Below are positions 24,375-36,630 of a DNA stretch of 64,000 nt, in pieces. This DNA is from Typha latifolia. Taxonomy: Eukaryota > Streptophyta > Magnoliopsida > Poales > Typhaceae. Under the pieces are notes generated by a model. It made no database searches. It saw only the letters and a list, made by a program, of their open reading frames with translations, and had not been told where the DNA came from. The DNA lies in the NCBI GenBank assembly GCA_019914945.1, contig CM034105.1, forward strand, positions 13,020,001 through 13,084,000, given 5' to 3'. Position numbers and translations under genes: made by a program. Positions within the stretch are counted from its first letter, which is position 1; every line of letters begins with the position of its first letter.

Positions 24375-25954
24375 ATGGAAATGGCTCGAGCTTTTGGTCG
24401 ATATCTAACCATGTTCCATTCCCTTCTTGCCATTCGGCCTCGTTTGATTCCATTGGCGTCGGCGATTGGGCACTGTGGAGGAAGAAGCAGTGGGGCGTAC
24501 TTGGTTCCTATCTTCCAAGGTATACGTCCTCTTTCTCTTAGTTGTAATGATTCAGGTTGAAGCTTTTATAGGCGAGGAAGAATACCCACTTTTTGTTAAG
24601 TCGATTGGCGTGAATCTATGTGTTCGATTTTTAGCTTTTGTATGTGAACTGTGCTAAGTTATGTAGGGGTGACATGGTGTTGAAGTAAAATCCTATATGA
24701 TTTGATCACAAGTTTTTGAAATCGTTAGCTGAGGAAAGTGTCCATGGTGGTTTTGCAATTTGTCAACTGGAGAAAAGATTTCTTAGGACTTGGAAAGAGT
24801 AATATCTTGATATGTGGGACTATTTTTTCTTTTGATTTGTGAGTCTAATCAGCGACTTCTCCAAACAAATGTAACAACCATGTGCTTCATCAAATAGCAA
24901 TCTGTATTATAGTATAACATGTTCGAGTGTTTTGTTTTACTGTGACCATATTGAATATAGATGAGTTGTTATTCGACAACTCTTATGCAACATTTCTTTG
25001 AATATGTTTGGAAAAAAAGTTTTTACACCTTGAGATTTACATAGTCTACTGGCTGCAGCAGGGCCGGAAGTTCATTTTATTTATGGTATCCTGTTCTTTT
25101 AGTAGCACAAAGTGCTGATTTTTCTTTCTTAAGTGTTCAATTTCTATTCTTCTTGTTCTCCAGGATCACGATCCTATGCTCGTGAACGCTCAGATTATGA
25201 CTTGTTTGGTAAGGGAAGACCTGGTGATCAGGAGTTTAGAGAAGCCTGGGCAGAAAAAGTAGATGAGGAGGACTGCTTATGGACTGGAAGCGAAACGGAG
25301 GAAGAAGATGATAGTGACAAGGACACAGATTTGCAAAAGGAGATTAAGAAAGCGAAAAGGCAGGCAAAGGAACATGCCAAACTTATTGATGCTGATGACA
25401 GCGATGAGTTGAGGAGTATATTGTCTGAGAGTGATGAAGAGGTAACTCTGTGGAGTGGTAGTGAATGTGATGATGATGATGATATTCCTACTGATGCACA
25501 CCCTCATAAGCGTAGTGATCCATACATAGACAAGTTGTTTGAATTTGAGGAAGCACCTAAATATCGCACAATCACAGAGTTGTTGAAAGCTGAAAAAGAA
25601 CCTCCAGAGCTGTCTCCAGGAAAGCAAGCTAGAAAGCTTGCAGTAGAAAATGCTTTGAAGAAGTTGAAGAAAGGGCCCGATGGGCGTTATATAAATGTGT
25701 TTGAAGTTATGACCGATCTTGATATTTTGATTGGTGCTTTTGAGAATATTGTTTCAGGACCAGAGTACGCAGAGCTACGTGAGGGTGGACCAAAAAAACT
25801 CAACATACAGTTCTTTAAGGATATACAAGCACGAATGAGGGATCCAAATTTCAAATTTACCCCTGAGCTAAAGTTAAAGCCAAAGAGCAAACTAGTGCCA
25901 AGAAAAAAGTGGCAGAAAGCAAAATCTAGACGGAGGAAAAATGAGAGGCGTTGA
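24375..25954 (+). CDS. GCD1: GAMETE CELL DEFECTIVE 1-like mitochondrial protein (2 exons)
   Basis: Exons 24375-24519 and 25164-25954 give 311 residues; the intron is GT-AG and joins QG|SRSYARE. An N-terminal basic, serine- and alanine-rich leader without acidic residues (ARAFGRYL, IRPRLIPLAS) looks like a mitochondrial presequence. The body has DYDLFGKGRPGDQEF, two acidic repeats (LWTGSETEEEDD and LWSGSECDDDDD), a central KQARKLAVENALKKLKKGPDG, then VFEVMTDLDILIGAFENIV and a Lys/Arg-rich end. From memory this matches plant GCD1, described in rice as a mitochondrial protein needed for gamete development; the biochemical role is not known to me. A second ATG at 24381 is also in frame. The site II cluster at 24226-24276 lies directly upstream. 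Confidence 0.72.
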
Positions 25955-28846
25955 TAGGAGGTAACAAATTTTCTATCCCTCCTGTTCAAGGTAGGTATAA
26001 GTCTGATCTAAGATGTTACTTGTCACGGCATAATCGCTATGAGATTCCATGTATTAGAAAAAAAAAACAGAGGAAACTTTTCATTTTTCAGCTTTTTAGC
26101 AAGGAGATTTCTTGCTCTGTTTATTGTTTATACTTTATAGATCCAAATGTATCAATTTTGTATGATAAGTTAAACCATTCTTCCAGAATAATAGAAGTGT
26201 TTGTTTTATCTCTTGGGAAGGCAATGATCTCCTACTAACTTGTGAAGTGTCTCAAACTGTTTACTGAATAAATTTACTTCTACTATTTGTCCATATCAAG
26301 CTTTACTTCTTTTTTTCATTTTTGCTTCGTCCTTCCTTTTCATCCATTCTTCTTGATGACAGATGATAGAATAAAGTTTGTGATATATCGATTACTTCCA
26401 ATCCTTCTCGGAAGATATTCTCACAAAGTTTGCAATACATTTGTAGAATCTCTGGCATCATCTATTAATTCGACACTTTTGCTCGTTGGTTTACTTATAA
26501 TTTTTCTACATGTTCTTAAATAAACTGCATCTTAAGTTTTCATATTTGGCTTAGTTGGATATGTACTCTTCTTATCTATATGTGATGAATTTTTAAAAGA
26601 ACTTTAACAACTTATAGAGAAACAATATTATCAGTGTCTAGTTGTACTGGAATTCTTAATCTTCTTCTACTATATGGTCAAGCTATTGAAGAAGTTGTGT
26701 GTGGAAACATTAGAAACGCATGTAAATGAGCAAAATTTAGGGAGACCCAAAGAAGACATTTCTTTTTTTTTTGGTGAAAGAATGAGAGAAGCTCCTTTAT
26801 CTTGTTTTTATCTTCTTCTTCTGTTGTTGTAGTTCTTTCTCTTAATAAAAGCATCGGCATCAAAAAAGAAGTAGAATATTGTATCATATACTTTCAGCAG
26901 ACTAGATTTGGTGTGGCAAGATGGTCATAGACTCATAGTGACTAGAGACACAATTTTCAGATAGAATTGAAGATGTCAGTTCTTAGGTCTTGTTTGCTTT
27001 AAAAACCCCTCCTGAACTGGTTCAGGGATTCCTAAGTTGGTTCGGTAATCAAATAGTTTTTATTTTTTTTTATATCTAATCAAGTTTACTCTTTAAAAAA
27101 TTAAAACTAAGAAATGAGATTAATTAGTCGAGTTCGGGGCTTAGTCGCCTCAAACAGCCTTAAGAAATATCTGAATATCTGAAGCATGTGGTGAATTAGG
27201 GATGCTATCTGTTTGTTGGAGTAGATTTATAGAGCCTCGCCTCTTCAATGGATCTAGTAGTGAAAATTCTGTCTTGGAGAGCAACTTTTTTATGATGAGG
27301 CATTATAATAGAAATAGGAAAGGTCGATAGAAAATTTTGGTTTTACACTTATACTTGGGTCAGTAGTTTCTTCAGGTGAACTCAGTTGTTAAACCCTTCA
27401 ACCCTGGTTGGTACATCTATCATATATACAATCAATCATATGTTTAATTATTTATACTTGTCCTCAATATATTGAGAAAGAAAAAAATGACAAGAACATG
27501 AAGTGCATGCAAGAGAATGTATGTTAAACCCTTCAGTTCCATCTATTTCCTTTTTTCATTATTTTTCATATCGCTGCTTCTGTTTTAATTTTATTGAGGA
27601 ATTCTCTTTTTGACGCATTTTCAAATCGTCCTTTTTTGTATATTTGCAGAAAGACCACATTTTATTCATAAGGAACATTCTATGTGAATGCCTTTGTGTT
27701 TTATAAATGTGTAAAAGGGAGATAAAGGCAAAATATATTGTTGATGTTTCTTATAAACTGCCAGAAGGGGCTTTTCTCCAGATAAGGCAAAATAATACTT
27801 TTTGCATCTAAAATATTGGGGACCTATTTGTCCTAAGCTCGGGTTGGCGATAGCCATATGTTAGATCTTTATGTTGTGGAATCCGGGGTGTGCTGTCAAA
27901 TTAGTACCTGATTGGGGGTCACCAAACATTGTTTGCTTTGTCTTTAGGAAGGAAGAAGGAAGTTTCATCTGTATCACGGAAGGAGCCTGCCTGTGCTTTC
28001 ATGTTGTCACACTCAGAATGGCACTATATTATATTCAAAATGCTTAGTACCATAAGATTCTCTAGCTAAGGTTCTTATCTGGAAGCTTTTCTTCTGTATG
28101 ATGCCTTTTCATGTTTCAGTTATTCATGTCTCTTTTATGGTTAATATACAAGTGTTCTTGGTAGGAGCCAGATAGCATCTTCTATAAAGAAATATGAACT
28201 ACCTATCCTATTTATAAGTATCCTTTTGAATAAATCTCCACAGTCCATCCACATTACACTCGTAGTAGATAATTTTTTCTCCTTTTGGATTTAGTTTAAA
28301 GATTGCCCATCAATGATTAGTGGGAGGGTGAAGTTTGCGATGTTCTTTAGTATGAGAGTTAGTCTCTCCATGTCGATCAACATGCACTGTGTCGAGTATT
28401 TTTAGCTGCTAGGTTACTAGTAAATTAGATAGATTTGTTACAGAGGTGGCTATTTTGTTCAGAAATAAGTTCAGGAAAGACCTGGTGAGCTTATCTGTTC
28501 TGTTATAAGCACTAAACACTGCTATATTTCATGTCTGCAAGTCAAAAGGCATGGGTCTGGTCTTCAATGTCCTAAAATTTCCAGAATATTTTCTGTTTCA
28601 CACCCATCCTGCCATCATTCTCTTGTACTAAAAGCAAGTGACAACACCCTCTAATGATACAGAGCCACAGAGGCTGGCAACCAAAGTCTAAAGAAGATCT
28701 TTTGTGCTTTGGTTTACTATGCTTATCTTTACATTGTCTCAGCTAAATTCCAGCTTTTGTCCAGTGTTTCCTGTGTAATTGGTCCCCATGGTCTCCTACC
28801 TCCTTGAGTTGGGCTTGTGCTATGTGGGTATCACATGGATGTTGGT

Positions 28847-28910
28847 GCTTGGTAATTTCTTACCCCTTGGATGGCTTTGCTTGGTAATTTCTTACCCCTT
28901 GGATGGCTTT
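28847..28910. repeat. Perfect 32-bp tandem duplication
   Basis: The unit starts GCTTGGTAATTTC and ends GGATGGCTTT. It occurs at 28847-28878 and again, identical, at 28879-28910. Identity suggests a recent slippage event. A CT tract follows eight bases later. Confidence 0.95.
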
Positions 28911-28914
28911 CAAG

Positions 28915-28918
<4 letters not shown>

Positions 28919-28954
<36 letters not shown>
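28919..28954. repeat. (CT)n microsatellite
   Basis: About 18 CT dinucleotides directly after the 32-bp duplication. Confidence 0.95.
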
Positions 28955-28958
<4 letters not shown>

Positions 28959-29700
28959 GGAAAAGAAAATTTTGGAGTTTAGCATCATTTTCACTTATTA
29001 TGAAATTACTCAAAAATGATCAGAAATGACCATGCCTTGTCAATTGCCAGTACCTGGTATACTTTTAACTCTGGATCTGAAGCATGCCTGCGAGTTGACC
29101 ATCTTTATGTCATAGAAGATTTTAAAAATATATAATTGCTGCAGGTCTGCATGCTGCTTCCTCTTTTTAAACTTTTATTTGTTTAAAACACGATGTAGAT
29201 TATCATTACCCATTATGAAAATAAGTTCCCTTATGCTTGTCATTTCCTCTCTCTATAACTCTCTGGGGTATTGTGATAGTGTTTGATGGGGAATAAATAT
29301 ATGAAACTTCTTGGCCAAATTCACTAATTATATATTACTCACATGGGGTTGTTGTCTGCAACCCTCCCTGTTCATGAATCATGATCTTCCTTGGGACAAA
29401 AAAATTTGCCAGTACATGCAGTAACCCAATGTTGACCAACTTTAGTGGATCATGCATCTATAAGTGCTAATGTATTCCATCTCACTTGTTAAAAATCAAG
29501 TGGGAATAGTAATTCGGGCTTATAGAAGTCCACAAGCACAAACTCCTAACACTAAAAAGCAGAACCAGTCAATGCTAACAAAGACAGTGTAAAGCACAAG
29601 ATAGTAGTGTTACATTATAATATTCATTAGCTCCAAATTCATAGAAAACCATAAGAACAACTTGAAAACAAAAGAAGTGAAGGACCAGAGATTAAAACTT

Positions 29701-31452
29701 TTACATCACCACACAACTGTTTGTGTTCTCATCACTGAAAAGATGTGCACCATAATCACTGTTTTCTGACTGGTTGTTGGAGTAGTAGGGACTTGGATAG
29801 CAGTGGTAGTAGCCAGTGTAAGGAGAGATCTGAGGGGATCTGTGATACATCATCTGAGGTTGCATGTATCTGCTGTCATGCATCATCATATTATTGTTGA
29901 GCCCCCTCAAGTTATTTATCATGGATGGTGGTGGATGAGCCTGGTAGCCCTGCATGTTCATCATCATGGGGGTCTGATGCTGATGCTGCTGCTGCTGCTG
30001 CTGCCCCCCTCCATATCCCCCACCTCCACCATTTGGTGGGAACCCTGTGTAAGCAGGGAAGCCATTCCCTGGAAAGCCCCCGCCATTACCTCCACCAAGC
30101 CCATGAAGACCCATCATGCCATTGATGCCATTCACCCTCTTACCATCCCCAGCAATTGGATTACCACCGCCACCAACCAAGTGGGCACCATTGCCCATCT
30201 TGCCATTAGTTGCAAAATTAGTGCCCTTCTGATCAGACCCATTTGTGTTCTTCATCTGTTTATTACCATTTTGAATCCCTCCACCCTTCTTGCCAGCTCC
30301 ATTACTGCCATTTCCACCAGCATTGGCATGGCCTTTGCCATTGGCATTGACATTGCCATTGACATTCTTCTTTGCATTAGCTGCTGCAGCTGCTGCTGCA
30401 TTCACCTGCTTCATAAAATTGAGCTGATTCATCTTATCATCAAGAAATCGCAACTCCTCATCGTCGTATTCTTCATCATCATCGTCATCATAATCTTCTT
30501 CATCTGAACTGATTGAAGGAAGCTTGTTGTTGTGCTGTAACTTGAAGGCTTTGAGGCCTTGCATGAGGCCTTGCTTGCCATTGTCCTTGTTATTCTTGTT
30601 GCCATCTTTGTTAGGAGTAGCTGCTTGCTTCTGTTGTTGCTTCTGTTGGTTTGGTTTCTGATTCTGATTGCTGTTCTTCTGGGGCCAGAGCTGTGCATGC
30701 TTGCCTGATTTGGTTAGTTTCCTGATCAGGGTCTCAGAGTCTACATTTCCAGTGACTGAGACCCTCTGCTGCTCAATATCTATGCTTATTGAGAACACCC
30801 CTGAATAATTTACAAATGAACTTGGAAGTCAGTTCATGATGCTCAAAAAAAAAAAAATTTGAAAGGGAAACTACCACAAGTTTGCAAAGAAAATAAAAGC
30901 AATTGAAGGTCTCTGTTTAGATCCATAAAGTCTAGTAGGCTAATTTGGGGGAAATGTTGATATATTACTTTACTTTAAACTAGATTGCTAGCTCTATATT
31001 GCAGAGGTAAAGCTTCTAAATCAAGATTCATGTTTAAGTAAACAGTCAAACAAGTATTCATGCAGCTGAGCAAAGTGTTAGCTTTTGGAAATGCAAAGAA
31101 TGATATCAGAAAGTGAAAGAGGGCATATAAAAGACAGAGAGAGAGAGAGAGAGAAAGAAAATCAAAGAAAAAAAGTAACTAGCATCCATAAAAATATATA
31201 TTAAAAAGAAAATTTTGCTAGTTTCCTAACCTTCAATTTTTTGGAGTAGCTTCTTCACTTTCAGCTTACACCCATCACAGTGAATATTCACCTTGAGGAC
31301 ATGGGTCTGCAAGAAATTAACCACAGGTGAATACTTCTCTCACATCCTTCTCCATTCTCTCATGCTACATTACAAGATGACAAGAGAGAAGAGGTGAGAG
31401 AGAGAGAGAGGACCTGGATCTTGAGGAGCTTAAAGTCATCATCTTTAGTCAT
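29701..31452 (-). CDS. Heavy metal-associated isoprenylated plant protein (HIPP), 3 exons
   Basis: Exons on the minus strand: 31452-31414, 31306-31231 and 30800-29701, giving 404 residues. The first exon encodes only [13 protein letters not shown]. An HMA domain follows (about residues 13-75) with the metal-binding pair in HCDGC (Cys 23 and Cys 26), which spans the first two introns. After it come a Gln/Lys/Asn-rich linker, an acidic block ([18 protein letters not shown]) before [12 protein letters not shown], a long Asn/Gly-rich low-complexity region, a poly-Gln run, and a Tyr/Pro/Met-rich end. The final four residues, CVVM, are a CaaX box, so farnesylation is expected. HIPPs are land-plant metallochaperone-like proteins linked to heavy-metal handling and stress, often at the plasma membrane or nucleus. 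The donor of intron 1 is GTCCTC, a weak but legal GT. Confidence 0.92.
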
Positions 31453-31548
31453 TTCCACCACTATTTGCAGTTGCTGTTTGAAAGATCGAAGGGAACAAAG
31501 ACCAACCTCTCTGTCTCTAGAGAGAAATTTGATTTAGGGAGTTGAGGG

Positions 31549-31575
31549 GAGAGAGAGAGAGAGAGAGAGAGAGAG
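31549..31575. repeat. (GA)n microsatellite in the HIPP 5' leader
   Basis: About 13 GA dinucleotides (CT on the coding strand) between the probable TATA element at 31665-31674 and the HIPP ATG at 31452. Confidence 0.9.
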
Positions 31576-31664
31576 TACTTAGAATGGTGGTAAGAAGGGT
31601 TGCATGGAAGGCTCCTATCCAGCTTTTAGAGTCTCCCTTGTTCCTCTTTCTCTCCACCTCTCCC

Positions 31665-31674
31665 TCTATATATC
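31665..31674 (-). promoter_or_regulatory. Probable TATA box of the HIPP gene
   Basis: The minus strand reads GATATATAGA about 215 bases upstream of the HIPP start codon, followed by CT-rich leader sequence. Confidence 0.4.
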
Positions 31675-31955
31675 TCACTAAGCACCCACATGAATGAGAG
31701 CTCCCCCTGTCCCACTCCAAGCTAGTAAATATATTTCATATACTCACACTTACCTCCTTTTCCTCTTACCACTTAGCACCTAGCAGACAAGCACTTCTTT
31801 TTTTATCTCTCTCTCTCTCTAACATTGTCTCTAGAGAGAGAACTTCTCATATCCCAAGTAAAAAAAACATCCTACATAATCCTGCCAAAACTTCGCCTTT
31901 TGAAATGCCATCCAACGGTCAAAACAAAACACCATGAGCTGTAAGAGTGTAGAGA

Positions 31956-31958
<3 letters not shown>

Positions 31959-32000
<42 letters not shown>
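31959..32000. repeat. (GA)n microsatellite upstream of HIPP
   Basis: About 21 GA dinucleotides, roughly 500 bases upstream of the HIPP start codon. Confidence 0.95.
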
Positions 32001-32005
<5 letters not shown>

Positions 32006-32780
32006 TATGAGAAATAGCAAAAACTACTGTGACTTGACATGATCCTGCCACTTAGAGACACTTGGCAGCCTAGAATTAGCAACAATACTCAATACTTTGA
32101 TAGCTAATAACATCTATTCAACTACTAAGCTACAGTGATTAGTCCTCTTATTTTAGTTCCCTCAAAATTTATACTAATTAATGAAAGATTTGTTCATGAT
32201 TACATCAACAATCTTAAAGATAGGCAGGTCTCGCCTAAAGGTTTAAAGCTCCATTAGAAGTCCATCCATATGCTTAGAAAGTTTTCCCTTTAGAGACGAT
32301 ACACCTAATAACTTAGCAATAACTACAATGATGAACTCATCATCATCATAGATCATGATCTTTATCCTGAGTATATATTCTTGCCCAAGGCATCTAATTA
32401 TTAGGACCATTATAAGGTCCTAATAAACTTCTCATATTTCCTGTAGGAAGTTAGCCACCTACCTCTCGACACACGTACAGCCATATTTAAGGGCTTTGTC
32501 TTCCATATTTAAGGTTAATACCTTCACATGACTGCCCTACTCTGAATAAATACAAGAGAGCATTTAAGATTCACTCTCCCCTATAGTGCAATTATAACCT
32601 ACTAATATAATTTATGACTAATGGTAAATAATCTTATTATCGCAATTCCTTTTGCTAGGACATCCTAGATCTAATCATCTTAACTTAGTGATCAAATTCT
32701 ACTGAGTCCATCTCAGTGATCATAAGCTGATATTTAGTAGAATTTTGATGATTAGTTCTTTCCGTCTAATCTATAGAACC

Positions 32781-32822
<42 letters not shown>

Positions 32823-33407
32823 CTACCTAATATTCTTAACATAGAGTAGTAGATGCATGTTCTCTACCAATCCATTGCAATTTTGGATCTCAGGGCATAG
32901 AGTACAACAAAGAATGTTAGGTAATTAATTGGGGATTTACTTTTAATTGGAATTACTCAAGTTGGAAGTCCTTTTTCTCCCCCTTATTTCTCTTAGATGT
33001 AGTGTTTGACTAATTTAATTTGGTGTATTTACTCAGCCAAGTAAGTGAATTCGTGCTAAGATGTGCTATTTCTTTTTAGTCATTAATATGCACAGATCTG
33101 ATTCAGATCCAAGAGTCCAAATTCACAAGAATCCAACCAATGGCATGTAAAAATGTCAAGAATAACAAATTTAATATTGTGAGGATCTAGGAGAAAGTAG
33201 AATAAATTTCTTCTTTTGACCATTAGCTATGCTGCTATGGTAATGGTACTTACTCAAAGTAGTGCCAATTCATTTCATCTCATAGTCAATTCAACTATGT
33301 AGTCTTAATGTCAACTATGTAGCCTTAATGCCACCACTAGTGAAGAAAAGAAGCATCAAGGCCTATTGATTTAAGTGATTTTTTTAATGTATACCCTTCT
33401 AAAATCT

Positions 33408-33459
<52 letters not shown>

Positions 33460-34050
33460 TTTTAAAGTTAATATTTGCATCTAATATTGATCTCTTAAAA
33501 TATTTTAGATACTTAAAAATTAATACTCTTCTTATTTCTCAAACTTAACTAACTGTTACTTCTTCTTAACAAGTTAATTGACAAAATATATAAATGTCAT
33601 TATTTTTATTTACATGCATTCATTTTTGCTATGAATATTTATTTTTTTCATGGGTTCTGAGATTATACACACAAGATACGAAATTTATAAAATGTATACA
33701 TACAAATAAGAAACTTTGAATTGTATATGTTTGAAAAAAATGATCTAATTATGGATGTCAATCAGCCAAACATGAGCGAGATAGATCTTGCTCGTCTTCG
33801 GTTCGGAGTTAAATTTATCGAACCTATCACGAGTCAAAATAATGAAAAGAGTTAAAATCCAAGCTTATGTTATAACTTGTTTGGCTTCGCAAACTAATTC
33901 AATTGGCTATGGTTAAACTAATAAAATTAATTAAAATTCTAATAAATAGATCTCAATCTCAATTTCAACCATTAGATTTGAAAATGAAGCTCAAGATTTG
34001 AATTAAAAATTTTGAATCACTAATTAGAGAAGAATTCACCATGAATACAA
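32001..34050. other. Intergenic between HIPP and CID-like gene, two TA microsatellites
   Basis: AT-rich spacer with no recognisable gene. TA tracts lie at about 32786-32818 and 33411-33457. The two flanking genes point away from each other, so both promoters border this region. Confidence 0.6.
33411..33457. repeat. (TA)n microsatellite
   Basis: About 23 TA dinucleotides. A similar tract of about 16 units lies at 32786-32818. Confidence 0.95.
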
Positions 34051-34067
34051 GGCCCGTGGCATTCCCA

Positions 34068-34217
34068 TGGGCCCAAGAAGGTAAGCGGGCCAACTATTTG
34101 GAGGCCTCGCATATGTTTCAATATGATGTTGGGTAAATCTCGGCCGTCCATTTCTCAGCATAACTAAATCAACGGCCCAACAGACTTTGGATTACACACC
34201 TAAAGGACGTATATAAG
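34068..34217 (+). promoter_or_regulatory. Promoter of the CID-like gene: site II elements and TATA box
   Basis: TGGGCC is at 34068-34073, overlapping GGCCCA at 34070-34075. Another GGCCCA is at 34174-34179. A good TATA box, TATATAAG, is at 34210-34217. Transcription should begin near 34245. The following CT-rich sequence then looks like a 5' leader exon ending about 34370 with donor GAG|GTGCGT. Confidence 0.55.
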
Positions 34218-34370
34218 ACGCACACCCATACACGATAAAGTGTTAACTTTCCCTCCAGTCTTGCGTTCGTCGTCTCTTTCTCGTAACTCCCCCTGGAGAG
34301 CCGCGAAAGACGAGGAGATCTGAAGCTTCTTAGGGTTCTCTTTACCCTTCCTCCTCCCCCCTTTCCCGAG

Positions 34371-34611
34371 GTGCGTCTCGATCTTATCGCTTCCTCTTGT
34401 TCTGCTCTCTTCTCCGATCCTTTGGAGTTCCGTTTCGTTTTCTCTCGTCGATGTTTGCGATCTCTGAGGGCTTGATCCGATTTCCTTGGAATCCGTAGTG
34501 TTGATCGGCTTGGGATTATTGATGGAGAATTGTGCTTGGATATCTCGATGCTATTTTGATTCTAGAAAGAATACTAGTGTTACTTATATGAATTTGGGAT
34601 TTCTTTTATAA

Positions 34612-34664
<53 letters not shown>

Positions 34665-35953
34665 GTGCTGCTTTCAAAGGTTTTTTTAAAACATTTTCAT
34701 ATATTCTAGTGATTATGTACCGCCCAGGATTGCTAGGGGAATCGATTCGTCTTGTCGATAGTCCTTTTTTTCTTCCGAAGTACTACTATATCTCTGGAGC
34801 TATAGATCGAGGATAGCAATAAAGAATCAATCTTGAGTATTTTGACTGAACTTGACAATCGAAGTAATGAATATTACTTCTCCAGCTTGCATTGAGGTCT
34901 CATGAAGGTAAAATCATTTAGCTTTTAGGGAATTCCACATTAGATATCCAATAAGGTTGATAATATATAGAGAGACTATTAAACCGTTTTGGTTTGAAAT
35001 ACGTATATATGACGTTTATAGATATAGTAGTATTGTTCACTTCCATTGCTAAGATATGATGTGTTCAAATACATCAAGAAGTAAGAATTGTCGTACCCTC
35101 TTGTGATCATGTTTTATTAATTTGTCAATATTCAATTGAGATTTTCTTCTAGCAATAGTAAAGTGTTTAAACAAAATTACACCTCTTTGGCTCACGATGT
35201 AACGTTAAGGTTGAGAATTTTCAGTCTTGAAGCATGCTATCCGAGTTGCATTTTGCAATTGAATTGGTTGAACTCTTGGATCAATTTAATATAGATGGAG
35301 GATTTAGTGAGATATCTTTTCAGCAAGTAGTATTTAAGATGAGATGCAAGTCAATTATGATTTTGACTAGATAGAAGACACACGCCGATTGATAAGTTTT
35401 TATTACCAAGTCTCTTTTGCTAATATTATCAAATTACAGTTAACAATTCTTTTGGCTTTGGTTTTTTTTTAAAGCTTTATTTAACTATTCTGCTATATTA
35501 CTGTGTCCACATGGTACTTAATGATAAGAAGATTAAAGAGGAACTTGTGGCCTAGTCCTATAAGGAGTCCATCCTTGAGATGTATTCTTTTCAGATAAAC
35601 TCCTTGCACTATTGTTGATTTGCCTACCCTGAGATTGTTCCCAGCAAATTTTTCTCCCTTGATTCTATGTCACTCTTATATTTTGCCTTGAGAAATCAAG
35701 CTTTCAGTGGTTTTTCATACTCAGTCATATCAGCCAAAGGTCTTGGAGTTTCCAAGCATTCAGTGGCTTTTCATCTTGAATTTGGGGAAATTTCTTCCAG
35801 AGTTTGTCATTATTCTGAGAAATTAGAACTCTTTTTCTTTTTCTTCTAGAAAGTGTTTCTTTCTTTCTAGAGACAACTTTATTGAAGTATTGTAGTATTC
35901 ATTTTTTGGGGTTGGTTCTGGATATTATAGATTGGAGCTTCACACAAGTTCAG
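34371..35953 (+). other. Probable 5' leader intron of the CID-like gene
   Basis: A donor CCCGAG|GTGCGT at about 34371 and an acceptor ending TTCAG at about 35953, 21 bases before the first ATG, would remove about 1.6 kb from the leader. It contains a 20-base A run followed by a (AT)n tract at 34610-34661. No coding sequence is present upstream of the ATG. Leader introns often raise expression of plant housekeeping genes. The exact ends are inferred. Confidence 0.5.
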
Positions 35954-35974
35954 TAGATTTTGTCAACTGATACA

Positions 35975-36630
35975 ATGATGCAAGGGAAGCCGATTTTGAA
36001 TCCATATGCCACTCCCTATGTGCCTCTTTCAGAGATCTATCCCAAGAAAAGTTTTGAGACAGGGGAAAAGGTCACAGAGGAAACATTAGATGAATCTGAA
36101 AAGAAAGACTTGACCACTGAGAAATCCTCAAAGCATCAGCTCCTGGATTTTGTTTCTGAGGCCTATGAAATACAGAACATGGAGAAACTTGCTTCTAAGT
36201 CGTCCCAAAAGGCAGACATTTCCTTCAGCTCTGGCAACACTTCGCAAGATGGAATCAATTTCATTGATGATCAGAACATAATAGTGGAATATCTCTCATC
36301 AATGTACCCGGGTGTTTCTGTGGATTTCATAGCTGGACTGTTGAATGCAAACCATTACAATGTGAATGAGACGACTGATATGCTGGAGCAGCTTGAGGTA
36401 CCAAAACCATGCACCTTTTTTGGTTTAGTTCAGCATAAAATTGTGTCTGAAAAGCATTGAATGCAATGCTTTTTCATGCATTTTCTTTCTTACAATTATC
36501 TCTAATTGAAATCCAGAAAAGAAAAGTATTTATCATTATTAACTTACAAGTGGGATACTTGCAGTATGGTGAAGTGTGTGAAGCTTCTGAAACCAGCGGC
36601 CATCTGGATCCTTCTGCCCAGAAATTCTAA
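35975..36630 (+). CDS. CID5/CID6-like PABP-interacting protein: PAM2 motif and CUE domain (2 exons)
   Basis: Exons 35975-36397 and 36565-36630 give 162 residues; the intron is GT-AG (GAG|GTACCA, TTGCAG|TATGG). Near the N-terminus LNPYATPYVP (residues 8-17) is a PAM2-like motif of the type that binds the C-terminal domain of poly(A)-binding protein. Residues about 101-140 (IIVEYLSSMYPGV, VDFIAGLLNANHYNV, ETTDMLEQL) form a CUE-type ubiquitin-binding domain. This pairing is the signature of plant CTC-interacting-domain proteins CID5 and CID6; CID5 is also called IPD1 in Arabidopsis. The start is the ATG at 35975; another ATG follows at once at 35978. Short C-terminal exon (21 residues). Confidence 0.85.

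Larger units (their letters stand above)
25955..29700. other. Intergenic, no gene recognised
   Basis: About 3.7 kb of AT-rich sequence. The left part is the GCD1-like 3' flank, and the part nearest 29700 is the HIPP 3' flank. It contains a 32-base tandem duplication (28847-28910) and a (CT)n tract (28919-28954). No reading frame resembles a known protein. Confidence 0.55.

Noticed and set aside
29803..30507. Long plus-strand frame opposite the HIPP exon
   Set aside because: It is the antisense of the Asn/Gly-rich repeats. It has a His/Ile-rich composition without domains.
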